Shown in pieces: positions 8,330 through 17,026 of a stretch of 42,771 nucleotides of DNA. The notes under the pieces were generated by a model that had not been told where the DNA came from, searched no databases, and worked only from the letters and a program-made list of their open reading frames with translations. Each line of letters opens with the position of its first letter. The first letter of the stretch is position 1. The position numbers and the translations under genes are program-made. Source of the DNA: Flavobacteriales bacterium (GTDB taxonomy: Bacteria > Bacteroidota > Bacteroidia > Flavobacteriales_D > Crocinitomicaceae); the NCBI GenBank assembly GCA_947497485.1, contig CANMHB010000020.1, positions 1 through 42,771 of the forward strand, written 5' to 3'.

Positions 8330-8845
8330 TTAAATTTCATTTTCAGATAAGTCTTTCGCTAAGCTTGCAATTTTCAGTTTTCTATTCCTAATAACATAGT
8401 TAAGATCCTGAGTATTGTCAATCATAAGTTGTCTGTTGTAATAATTGACGTGTTCAAGAATACCAAAGACGTTTGCAACTACACCCCAAAACATCAAATT
8501 CTCATTTTTTACAGTCCAATTATTAAGGAATAGCTGAATAATAAATATTAACGGAATTAAACCAACCATTATAAGATTGATTGTTTTTGATTTTCTAAAA
8601 AATGTTAGATTCTTGATTTGGTTAAATGGCTTTCCGGTGAGTTTATAAAGTTTAAGTTTCCAATAATGTTGTCCTTGAAACAAAATAAAAATGCAAACAA
8701 TCAAGCCGTAGAGCAGAAATATTATATCATATATAGGACAGCTATAAATCAAATAGATTGATATCAAGGGGAATGTAATAAATGCGTGCATTCTTTCCAT
8801 TGGGTAATACCAATTCAAACGTTTAATTAAATCTTTCTTACTCAT
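8330..8845 (-). CDS. Small integral membrane protein, unrecognised
   Basis: The protein has 171 residues and no family I can name. Hydrophobic segments lie at about residues 20-37 (FITFPLISIYLIY), 40-57 (IIFLLYGLIVCIFILF), 90-108 (INLIMVGLIPLIFIIQLFL) and a weaker one at 117-132. This suggests three or four membrane helices with a basic loop between the second and third. The start MSKKDLIKRLNWYY has no cleavable signal. It is separated from its neighbours by about 90-130 bases and is not clearly in an operon. Confidence 0.65.
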   Translation of the reverse strand: MSKKDLIKRLNWYYPMERMHAFITFPLISIYLIYSCPIYDIIFLLYGLIVCIFILFQGQHYWKLKLYKLTGKPFNQIKNLTFFRKSKTINLIMVGLIPLIFIIQLFLNNWTVKNENLMFWGVVANVFGILEHVNYYNRQLMIDNTQDLNYVIRNRKLKIASLAKDLSENEI

Positions 8846-8976
8846 TTTTAACTTTTATTTATTTTCATCGGATTCTTTCGTCTGCTGGGAGACATAATAA
8901 AATTCCTAATTAATGCTCACCGAACAAGCATGGATTTTGGTGTATTGGGGAATTAAAAGTACAAAGGGGTCTAACA

Positions 8977-10365
8977 TTATCGAACTACTTGAAAACCTTG
9001 ATGCTCATTTCCATTGATTGAAATGATATAAAAACCTTGAGGAAATTCACTTGTGTATATGGTTGAATTATTAGGTTCTATCTCTCCAGATTGTACAATT
9101 TGCCCCATCGAATCAAACACTTCATATTTAGTTGAATTTTCAGTTGAGTTTACTTTAATATGCAATTCATTTTGACAAGGGTTTGGATACACTTCAATTA
9201 AATTGGCTCCATTGTTTTCAATCATTCCTGCGGTTTGGTTTGCATCATAAATAATGGCATCATCATAGGGTTCAGATAAGGAAATGTTTCCGCCACTAAA
9301 AATAAATTTTCCTGAGTTGCCCAACTCTGAAACTTCCATTCCACCGCGAATATTTGGCAACGAGCTAATTGTTGAAAATGTATTGTTGTTTAAATTATAT
9401 ATATAAGCTTCGTTCGTCACACCAAATGATGTATTCGGTAAAACCTTATTTCCACCTGCAATCAAAATAGTTGAGTTAAATGCAACCATCGCAAATTGTG
9501 AGCAAGCGAGCGGGCCAACAGTTAATGGGTTAATATCGTCCAGAGCTGGATCGTATATATCTAGTTTATCAGAAAATTCAAATAGCGGAATATTAAAACC
9601 TCCATAAATATATACTTTGCCATTCACTATTACTGCGCGATGTGAACTTACAGCAACGCTCAATGTTGAAGACAATGTTCTCCAACCATTTTGTAAATTA
9701 AAAACATAGACTTCATCTCTCGCTTGATTTCCATCAAACCCCCCAGTGATTAATACTTCTCCATTCGAAAGTAAGGTGGATGTATGGTTAATTACACCGA
9801 TTGGTAAATTGCCAGCAGGTGTGAATGTATTGGTATTCGTATTGTATAAATAATTTGTTGTTGGATATTCCAAAGCAGATGAAATTGTCGAAAGTCCTCC
9901 AGTTAACAGGATGATAGAATCATTTATAAGCGTAGATTTCATTTGCTCTCGACCCAGTGAGATTGGTAAATCAGTTAGCGTAACCCAAGAATCTGAAGAA
10001 ATAGTGTATTCAAATACTTTATTGGACTGAGGCGCTGAACCATTTTGAGAACCTCCGAATAAGAGAATTTTACCATTGTTTAATTTAACACAAGTGCTCT
10101 TACTTAAACCTGAAGCATTGGGAATACTGGCTTTAGAAGACCATAAATTAATTGCAGGATCATATTCATAAACACTATTAATGTTAGAGCCACTTGCCAC
10201 AACACCACCAAAAATTAGCACTTTATCGCCTGTAGACTGTTCCGAACAATGTCCATATCGTGCATCAGTAAATGAAGCAGTAGTTTGAAAAACTTGTGCC
10301 AAAGAATTAAAACAACAAAATGTAACCGTCAAGCTGAGTGTTACTTTAAATATTTTCTTTTTCAT
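8977..10365 (-). CDS. Kelch-type beta-propeller protein with T9SS type A sorting domain
   Basis: The protein has 462 residues with a signal peptide ending NSLAQ at about residue 24. About six kelch-like blades follow: DKVLIFGGVV with VYEYDPAINLW; GKILLFGGSQ; DSIILLTGGL; GEVLITGGFD; GKVYIYGGFN; GKFIFSGGN. The last 75 residues are a type A sorting domain: IEVYPNPCQNELHIK, YEVFDSMGQIVQSG, FPQGFYIISI, ending GFQVVR. It is predicted to be exported by Sec and T9SS and released or anchored at the surface. The gene starts eight bases after the Asp-box propeller gene ends, pointing to cotranscription. The binding partner is unknown. Confidence 0.88.
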   Translation of the reverse strand: MKKKIFKVTLSLTVTFCCFNSLAQVFQTTASFTDARYGHCSEQSTGDKVLIFGGVVASGSNINSVYEYDPAINLWSSKASIPNASGLSKSTCVKLNNGKILLFGGSQNGSAPQSNKVFEYTISSDSWVTLTDLPISLGREQMKSTLINDSIILLTGGLSTISSALEYPTTNYLYNTNTNTFTPAGNLPIGVINHTSTLLSNGEVLITGGFDGNQARDEVYVFNLQNGWRTLSSTLSVAVSSHRAVIVNGKVYIYGGFNIPLFEFSDKLDIYDPALDDINPLTVGPLACSQFAMVAFNSTILIAGGNKVLPNTSFGVTNEAYIYNLNNNTFSTISSLPNIRGGMEVSELGNSGKFIFSGGNISLSEPYDDAIIYDANQTAGMIENNGANLIEVYPNPCQNELHIKVNSTENSTKYEVFDSMGQIVQSGEIEPNNSTIYTSEFPQGFYIISINGNEHQGFQVVR

Positions 10366-10373
10366 GTTCTTAT

Positions 10374-12470
10374 TTATTTTATAACTGTTAGTCGTTTGGA
10401 TGTGCTTATGTTATTTGAATTAATCGTATATATATAAATACCTGTTTTTAAGTGACTTGTATTCAATTCAACGCTATGTGAACCAGCAGTTTGAAACCCA
10501 TTAAAAATGCAAGCCACTTCAGCTCCAAACATGTCATAAACGCTCAAATTTACAATCCCGGAGGTGGTAATTTCATAACTGATTGTTGTAGTGGAAATAG
10601 ATGGATTCGGGAAATTTTGTTCTAAGTCAATAGCATTTAAACTATTGCTGCTTAGTTCACTTATAGAAAGCTGTAATTGCAAATCGCTTCTTTTCCATGC
10701 ACTTTGATACAAACTACCTGCTATTAAATCATTGTTATTTATAATCAATGATTGAACTTTTGGAGTTGGTGATTCAAAACCATCATTTAACAATGTCCAG
10801 TTTGCACCACTATCTATACTTATAAATACACCCGAATTTGTACCAGCAACGATTATATTTTGATTAGCTACCAGAGAATTAATATTCAAATCGGTTAAGC
10901 CATTATTTACTGAAACCCAGTTTTGTCCACCATCCGAACTCTTTATTACACCAATTGATCCAGAGCCTCCTGCAAAAATGGTAGTACCAGCAACTGCAAG
11001 TTGGTAAATACCTGCTGGGACATTACCAACTGATAACCATGTGTTTCCATTATTTGTGCTTTTGGAAATACCGTTCCAATGGGAACAATATACATCAGTT
11101 CCCATGAATGCTATTGATTCAACTACTTGATGAGCGAGTCCAGTATTTGTTTGTACCCAGTTATTACCTCCGTCAGTACTTCTAAATATACCCCAACCAT
11201 AAGTCCCTGCAAATACATTTGATCCTGAGGCTTTTAAAGAAATAACACTTTGCTCACCCCCAATATATAATCCATTATTAACGGCTGTCCAAGAAATTCC
11301 ATTGTCAATACTTTTAAATGCGCCATAATCTTGTATTCCAGCATAAATAGTATCACCTGTAGATGTAATTGACAAGACATTATGAATATTTCCTAATGAA
11401 TTAGTCAAACCATTATTTGACTCTGTCCAGGTTTCACCTTGATCAGAACTTTTATAAACCCCATTTGGACTAGCCGCAAAAAGGGTTGAACTTGTATTGG
11501 CTAAATCTACAATCGCTTGACCATTATTTCCATTGTTTGACTTAGACCAATTAGATGCATTATCTACCGATGTATAGATTCCACCACCAAAAGTTCCTGC
11601 GAAAACCTTAGTACCATCTGCAAATATTCCCAAAACATATAGATTATTCATTCCGTTGCTAGATTGGGTCCAATTTGCACCGCCATCATTACTGTAAAAA
11701 ATACCTCTACCGAATGAACTTGCATAGAGATTGCCACCATTAGAAGAAATTGTCTCTGTTGGTAAATTCTGTAAACCGTTTGATGATAAACTCCAAGTTA
11801 CTCCGTTATCTGTGCTTTTAATAATACCTTCGGTAGATGCTGCAAAAATATCTGATCCTGAAACTGTAAACCCTACTACATTTGAATACGGAGCAGTTGA
11901 TTGTTGCCATGAACTTCCGTTGTTCGAAGAATGGTATATAGCATCACTACCTACAACTCCTGCAACGATATTATTTCCAATAAGTGCCAGTGAACGAACA
12001 TCAAAAAAGTTTAAAGCAACATAAGTCCATGTGACACCATCGTCAATACTTTTGTAGACACCACCATCTTCCTTGTTTGTTGCGTAAATTGTATTTTGTA
12101 CTTCAATCATTGCGTAAACTCTTTTATTTGCGAGTCCACACAAGGTCCAGTTTGCACCTCCGTCGACACTTGAATATATTCCCCCGCCACTGCCCGCAAA
12201 AATTTTAGAACCTGATACCAAAATACATCTGATATCTAATACGCCTAAACCGTTATTTGACAAGATCCAATTAGAACCATTGTCTATACTTTTATAGACT
12301 CCACCAAATGTTCCGGCATATAATTCACCCCCATTCTTTACAAAGCAATTGACTAACCCACCTTCAATATATTTTTTTGACCATTGACTATAACATGGGT
12401 TTGTAAAAGGTATTAAAAGAAACCCACAAATGATTACTAGAATTAAAGAAGTTAGATTTTTTGTTTTCAT
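10374..12470 (-). CDS. Asp-box (BNR/YCF48-like) repeat protein with T9SS type A sorting domain
   Basis: The protein has 698 residues with a signal peptide ending NPCYSQ at about residue 29. About thirteen repeats follow with the Asp-box core S-x-D/N-x-G-x-x-W (SIDNGSNW, SVDGGANW, SIDDGVTW, STDNGVTW, SNDGGANW, SSDQGETW, STDGGNNW, SSDGGQNW, SIDSGANW). They alternate with GSKIFAGSGGGIYSS-like strands. That is enough for two propellers or one large one, as in sortilin/sialidase-like proteins. No sialidase arginine triad is evident, so enzymatic activity is not claimed. The C-terminus is type A: LEQNFPNPS, LSVYDMFGAEV, LKTGIYIYTI, ending RLTVIK. It sits in a same-strand run: 23 bases after the preceding gene and 8 before the kelch gene. 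Confidence 0.88.
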   Translation of the reverse strand: MKTKNLTSLILVIICGFLLIPFTNPCYSQWSKKYIEGGLVNCFVKNGGELYAGTFGGVYKSIDNGSNWILSNNGLGVLDIRCILVSGSKIFAGSGGGIYSSVDGGANWTLCGLANKRVYAMIEVQNTIYATNKEDGGVYKSIDDGVTWTYVALNFFDVRSLALIGNNIVAGVVGSDAIYHSSNNGSSWQQSTAPYSNVVGFTVSGSDIFAASTEGIIKSTDNGVTWSLSSNGLQNLPTETISSNGGNLYASSFGRGIFYSNDGGANWTQSSNGMNNLYVLGIFADGTKVFAGTFGGGIYTSVDNASNWSKSNNGNNGQAIVDLANTSSTLFAASPNGVYKSSDQGETWTESNNGLTNSLGNIHNVLSITSTGDTIYAGIQDYGAFKSIDNGISWTAVNNGLYIGGEQSVISLKASGSNVFAGTYGWGIFRSTDGGNNWVQTNTGLAHQVVESIAFMGTDVYCSHWNGISKSTNNGNTWLSVGNVPAGIYQLAVAGTTIFAGGSGSIGVIKSSDGGQNWVSVNNGLTDLNINSLVANQNIIVAGTNSGVFISIDSGANWTLLNDGFESPTPKVQSLIINNNDLIAGSLYQSAWKRSDLQLQLSISELSSNSLNAIDLEQNFPNPSISTTTISYEITTSGIVNLSVYDMFGAEVACIFNGFQTAGSHSVELNTSHLKTGIYIYTINSNNISTSKRLTVIK

Positions 12471-12493
12471 GATAATAATTTTTAAAAGATTAA

Positions 12494-14245
12494 TTAATTG
12501 TTTCTTACCAAATACACAAAACCATGTCCCGTTTTGCCCGCTTTCGTTTTGTAGTAATAGGTATAAACTCCATCAACGAGTTCTTTTCCTAAATTGTCGT
12601 TGCCTTGCCAGTTATTCTGATAATTATCTGATGAAAACACCTTATTCCCCCATCGATTTAGGATGAAAACTTCAGTATTTTCGGGTAGGTTGGTTATTTC
12701 TAAAATATCGTTGATGTTATCATTATTAGGTGAAATGACATTGGGGAATTCAAAGGGAAGAAGTGAATCTGCTTCTTCTAGGCAGTCGAACACTGTTATG
12801 TTTTGTGTGATTGTATCCTTAAAACAATTAAATTCAACGATGGCTGTGATTTGGTAGGATCCCAATTGCGAGAATTGATGGATGGGATTAATCGCTGTAG
12901 ATGTATTATTTAAGCCTGAGTTTACATCACCAAAATTCCAATTTATTTGATTGATAGGCAAACTAGATGCAATCGAAAATGAAAAATCACTGTGCAAACA
13001 CGAATCAGGAAGAAATGTGATGGTTGAGTTGGCTTCAAACCCTCCAAGCGGGACTTGAGAAGGCAATCCAATTTCTACAAAAATATCATTTGAAGGACTA
13101 AAACTAACAGCATTGTTAATATATCCACAACCAAGACCCAATGAATTCGGACTAGAGATTTCATCCAGCCTTTCTTGATGTAATTCATAATTATAAAGAG
13201 AAACATACAATTTATTGTTTAGTGCTCGTTCTATTTGATAACAGGCAAAACCAACGGGAGCAACCGTTGAAGAATAAATTTCTGTATTCGAGGATGCTAT
13301 TGCAGCAGATGTGTAAGTGCTCAAATTTAATTGATGAACAGAATTTTGGTTCGTATAATAAAACTTAGACCCATCGGGAGAAAAACATGCACCATGCTTT
13401 ATCAAATAAGTAGGATCGAATACTACGTCTGTAACATTTACGATTATAGGATTACTTAAAACCCCTGTGGTCTTGTTAAAGTCGAAAAACTCTACCCGGT
13501 CAGTTCCATCCACAGGCATTCCGATCCGATTACCGTCAGGTGATGCTGCCATTGCTCCAATACTTCCCTGATAGTAATTATAAAATCCCCCTATTATTTC
13601 AAAATTTGACCCTACAACACTTACAACAGGTTGTGCACTAATGCCACATGCGTCAATTTTCCAGGCTAAAAACTCGTTGGTTGTTCTTCTGTGAGCGATT
13701 AACCAAAAACCTTGAATTTCAGAACTTCTAATAACAATCAATTTTTCCGTCAAATCAGTTGCTAGTTGTGTATTCATAGTTGCAACTTCTATATCTCCAA
13801 GGCCTCCATTTAGGTTTATATCCACAATACTGTATCTTAATCCATCGTCACTTAAAGCGCTACCAATACTAACCCCATCTAGTGTGAAAACATAATAACG
13901 TTGATTATCTCCCGTAAAAGGTACGATCACTGCCCCCTGTGTGTAATTAATGTTATTCCCCCCTAATAAATTCGTTCCATTTTGCATTACTTGATTGTTT
14001 GCATCCCATACTTTTTTTGCATCCGTATAGAAAAGTAATTGACCTGTAGAGGGGTCGGAAACACTCGCCGATGTTGAATACGATAATATGGCAGCATCAT
14101 TGGAAACCACCGGATTTAAACCTGAAAAATTCACTCTATAGCCATTACCAAAAACCCAATTATTATTTTGCAATTGCCCAAAAATAATAGGTGTTTGCAG
14201 GATAAAAATGAGGTATATTATAATGAAATTTCTATTCATAATCAA
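12494..14245 (-). CDS. T9SS type B sorted protein with propeller-like region and PKD domain
   Basis: The protein has 583 residues with a signal peptide ending PIIFGQ; ATG 14239 is an alternative start. The first 400 residues repeat the pattern of the 1280-3037 and 17027-18724 products (NNWVFGNGY, GQLLFYTD, VWDANNQVMQNG, YYVFTLDGV, FSPDGSKFYYTN). A PKD-like domain at about 425-490 (INWNFGDVNSGLNN, GSYQITAIVEFNC) is very close to that of the 17027-18724 product. The type B domain follows: FPNVISPNNDNIND, FILNRWGNKVFSS, GVYTYYYKT, GHGFVYLVRNN. It lies between the orphan sorting domain (9 bases) and the Asp-box gene (23 bases). It probably arose by duplication of the 17027-18724 gene or a shared ancestor. 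Confidence 0.9.
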   Translation of the reverse strand: MIMNRNFIIIYLIFILQTPIIFGQLQNNNWVFGNGYRVNFSGLNPVVSNDAAILSYSTSASVSDPSTGQLLFYTDAKKVWDANNQVMQNGTNLLGGNNINYTQGAVIVPFTGDNQRYYVFTLDGVSIGSALSDDGLRYSIVDINLNGGLGDIEVATMNTQLATDLTEKLIVIRSSEIQGFWLIAHRRTTNEFLAWKIDACGISAQPVVSVVGSNFEIIGGFYNYYQGSIGAMAASPDGNRIGMPVDGTDRVEFFDFNKTTGVLSNPIIVNVTDVVFDPTYLIKHGACFSPDGSKFYYTNQNSVHQLNLSTYTSAAIASSNTEIYSSTVAPVGFACYQIERALNNKLYVSLYNYELHQERLDEISSPNSLGLGCGYINNAVSFSPSNDIFVEIGLPSQVPLGGFEANSTITFLPDSCLHSDFSFSIASSLPINQINWNFGDVNSGLNNTSTAINPIHQFSQLGSYQITAIVEFNCFKDTITQNITVFDCLEEADSLLPFEFPNVISPNNDNINDILEITNLPENTEVFILNRWGNKVFSSDNYQNNWQGNDNLGKELVDGVYTYYYKTKAGKTGHGFVYLVRNN

Positions 14246-14254
14246 TACATTAAT

Positions 14255-14449
14255 TTACCGAATTAAATGCACAAAACCATGTCCCGTTTTGCCATCTTTC
14301 GTTTTGTAGTAATAGGTATAAACTCCATTAACGAGCTCTTTCCCTCCTAAACTAGAGAACGAGCGTCTAGTTTTCAATTTTTTAAAGTTTGAAAAGCGAA
14401 TATCGTTTTTCTCGTTGTCGGCATTCATTCTGTGGTTCACTTTAAACAT
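14255..14449 (-). pseudogene. Orphan type B sorting-domain tail (gene remnant)
   Basis: The open frame has 64 codons. The last 30 residues (GKELVNGVYTYYYKTKDGKT, then GHGFVHLIR) are the end of a type B sorting domain, nearly identical in DNA to the ends of the 12494-14245 and 17027-18724 genes. The first 34 residues (MFKVNHRMNADNEKND ...) match nothing here and contain no signal peptide. The conserved start of the domain (PNVITPN, NRWGN) is absent. It is probably a leftover of duplication or 3'-end exchange. Translation is possible, but the product could not be exported. Confidence 0.65.
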
Positions 14450-14465
14450 TTAATAATTATTAGGG

Positions 14466-17003
14466 TTATCGCAGAACATTAACAGAACCCGTGATTCTTT
14501 TCTTATCATCAACGTTTTTCACTTCAAAATCAATGACCCAAGTATAGGTTCCTTCTTGAACATCAATAACTTTATTAAACGTACCGTCCCAACCCATAGT
14601 GTGGTCATACGATTCCCAAATTAACTCTCCCCAACGATTGAAAATAGAGACCTGAAAATTAAATGGATCAAACCCACTTGTGAAAATCGGTTTCCACAAT
14701 TGATTGTGCTCATCTTGGTCTGGCGTGAACGTGTTTGGAACATAGTAAACAAGCTGCTCTTCATAGCCAATAAACTGAGTTACTGAATCAATACATCCTG
14801 CCGAAGATGTAGCAGTTAGCGTAATGAAAAATCCTTGAGTGGTATTGGTATATTGGTGAAGTTCTTCAATCTGAGAACTGAAATTTCCATCGCCATAATC
14901 CCAATAATACGTATTATTTCCTTGTGTTGAGTTATAAAATTGCACGTTTTCCGAAGGTGCTGAAAACTGACCCGGAACAAAGGTAAACGATGCAATTGGA
15001 TCCGCTTCAACACACAAGTAGTCATTTAGGATTGAGGTTGCGGTACAACCGCTTACATCAACTTGCAATTCTACATCGTAACAACCTGGATTTGATAAAT
15101 TGTAATCAATCGTTGGTGTATTACCGGCAGCTTGACCATTAATGAACCATTCGTAGGTAACATTAGGAATTGATTGTGTTGTTAATATTCCCTGCAAAGG
15201 AGAACAAGCAAGTAAATTATCGGCAGAAAATGAAACATTTGGATTTGGTGAAATTTGAATATCCATGGTAGCGTTATTAGCACATTGATTTACATTTGGA
15301 GTGAAATTGTAGGTGGAATTACCCAGTTGTTGTGTATTGATACTAGAAGGATTCCAATTTCCTGTAATCCCCTCCAAGGATTGAGTTGGGAGAACAGGAG
15401 TGGGAGAAAATCCCAGGCAATATGGTCCCATCGGAGTAAAAAGTGGATCAATAAGCGGACGAACCATTACGATGCAACTGTCTAAATTAGAGCAACTATT
15501 TAAACTTGCATTTACATAATATGTGATGTTCTGATTGACTGCCGAAGAATTTGTTAATTGTTGATTGATGGTTGAACCTGTTCCATTTGTTGCTCCCGAA
15601 ATATTGGGATTAGAATTGGTTGAATACGTAAAAGATGCTCCTGCAGGAACAGATGAAATCGATTGATTAAAAGCGGTTCCACTGCATATTGTATCAAATG
15701 GAGGAATATTAACTTGAACGGTAGCATTAACAGATACATTAACAAAGTCAACTGATTGGCAGCCATTTTGATCAATTCCGTTAAGGATTGCTGTAAAATT
15801 CCCAGGATTTGCGTAAGTAACCGTATGAGGACCAAAACCGGGTGCTAAGCTGGGTGTAGCATTTTGAGTAAAATTCCAACTTACGTTAGAACAATTTTGT
15901 GATAACAAGGCATCATACACAACAGTTCCTCCAGCACATATCGTTAAAGAACTTGAAGATATTTGCGGATTAGGTCCGACAAATGTGCCTCCATTGGGAT
16001 TATTTGCATTGAATGTAAGTGTAAATCCGGTGTTTGCAGAGAAGTTATTTACGAGTAGAGCATAACTCGTTCCGGCTGTCATAGTAATACTTTGTATGTA
16101 AGCATTGTCAAATACTTGACATCCGGGTAATTCATTTTGGTCTGTGTCGGTTAAACTCATTCCAGTAGATCCAGTAGAATTTAAACATGAACTTGCACAA
16201 CATCTAACTGGAGTCCTTGTTCCACAGGGGTTTGCAGAATTTAACTGATAAAAAATGAAGTCGATATCATCAGTAGGATTTACAGGTGTTATATCAAAAG
16301 TTAAAGGACCACTTGTTCCGCAAGTCCAATAAAACCAAGAAGAATTTGATTCATCAGGGCCAGTCACATCTAAACATGTACCGGTTTCAGGTTCATCATT
16401 GAAGGCTCCTCCTCCACCTAAAATAGCTACACTGACTGGATTTTGATTACACAAAAAAGACGCTCCTCCGCAATCTGCTCCAGGATTTGCTGATGGGGTA
16501 TAGCTGTTGATACATAATTCAAATGTCCCTTCATTTGCCTGTGTTGTTGAAATGCGGATGTAATAGGTGTTTCCAATCATCAAGGCACCTTCATAAAGTT
16601 GAGTCGTACCAAAACCTACTGTTCCATTTGCGCAATTTAATTCAGTCAATGTTCCTACACAAGTCCCAGAATATAATGCGATTCTTGGTTGGGACATGGT
16701 TCCACCACCACCTGTACCACTTGCAGAAATCAACACATCAGTTCCTAAAGATGTAAATGAAAACCAGATATCTTCTGTTGCCGTTGCAGACCAACATGTT
16801 GGTAATCCGTAAGCACTTGCTGTTGATCCGACATTGGTAAAAAAAGCATTTCCTGAACAATAATTCGACACTGAATTAATTTGCGTAGCAGAGCTGCAAT
16901 CCGCACCTTGAGCAAAAACCGAAGAAACAAAAACCAGAAAAGAAAAAATTAAAAAATTTATTCTTATAACTCGTAATGCCTTGAAATTATGAAAAGTGGT
17001 CAA
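14466..17003 (-). CDS. Large T9SS type B sorted protein with jelly-roll-like and PKD domains
   Basis: The protein has 845 residues with a signal peptide ending SSVFAQ at about residue 32. Residues 33-170 and 175-340 are cysteine-containing domains (CSGNAFFTNVGSTASAYG, TEDIWFSFTSLG, YYIRISTTQANEGTFELC; then SWFYWTCGTSGPLTFDITP). They resemble the jelly-roll domains common in such proteins. PKD-like domains follow at about 350-430 (VSWNFTQN ... NPGNFTAILNGIDQNGC) and 690-760 (NTYYWDYGDGNFSSQ, FITLTATSSAGC). The sorting domain is a divergent type B: VPNTFTPDQDEHNQ, VSIFNRWGELIWESYD, GTYTWVIDF, ending GSVNVLR. Adjacent spacing is 16 and 23 bases, consistent with an operon. Ligand unknown. Confidence 0.88.
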   Translation of the reverse strand: MTTFHNFKALRVIRINFLIFSFLVFVSSVFAQGADCSSATQINSVSNYCSGNAFFTNVGSTASAYGLPTCWSATATEDIWFSFTSLGTDVLISASGTGGGGTMSQPRIALYSGTCVGTLTELNCANGTVGFGTTQLYEGALMIGNTYYIRISTTQANEGTFELCINSYTPSANPGADCGGASFLCNQNPVSVAILGGGGAFNDEPETGTCLDVTGPDESNSSWFYWTCGTSGPLTFDITPVNPTDDIDFIFYQLNSANPCGTRTPVRCCASSCLNSTGSTGMSLTDTDQNELPGCQVFDNAYIQSITMTAGTSYALLVNNFSANTGFTLTFNANNPNGGTFVGPNPQISSSSLTICAGGTVVYDALLSQNCSNVSWNFTQNATPSLAPGFGPHTVTYANPGNFTAILNGIDQNGCQSVDFVNVSVNATVQVNIPPFDTICSGTAFNQSISSVPAGASFTYSTNSNPNISGATNGTGSTINQQLTNSSAVNQNITYYVNASLNSCSNLDSCIVMVRPLIDPLFTPMGPYCLGFSPTPVLPTQSLEGITGNWNPSSINTQQLGNSTYNFTPNVNQCANNATMDIQISPNPNVSFSADNLLACSPLQGILTTQSIPNVTYEWFINGQAAGNTPTIDYNLSNPGCYDVELQVDVSGCTATSILNDYLCVEADPIASFTFVPGQFSAPSENVQFYNSTQGNNTYYWDYGDGNFSSQIEELHQYTNTTQGFFITLTATSSAGCIDSVTQFIGYEEQLVYYVPNTFTPDQDEHNQLWKPIFTSGFDPFNFQVSIFNRWGELIWESYDHTMGWDGTFNKVIDVQEGTYTWVIDFEVKNVDDKKRITGSVNVLR

Positions 17004-17026
17004 ATTATAATTTAGATTGTTGTTGG

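Noticed and set aside
10374..12470. Sialidase activity from the Asp-box repeats
   Set aside because: Asp boxes alone do not make a sialidase. The arginine triad and catalytic tyrosine/glutamate arrangement are not apparent.
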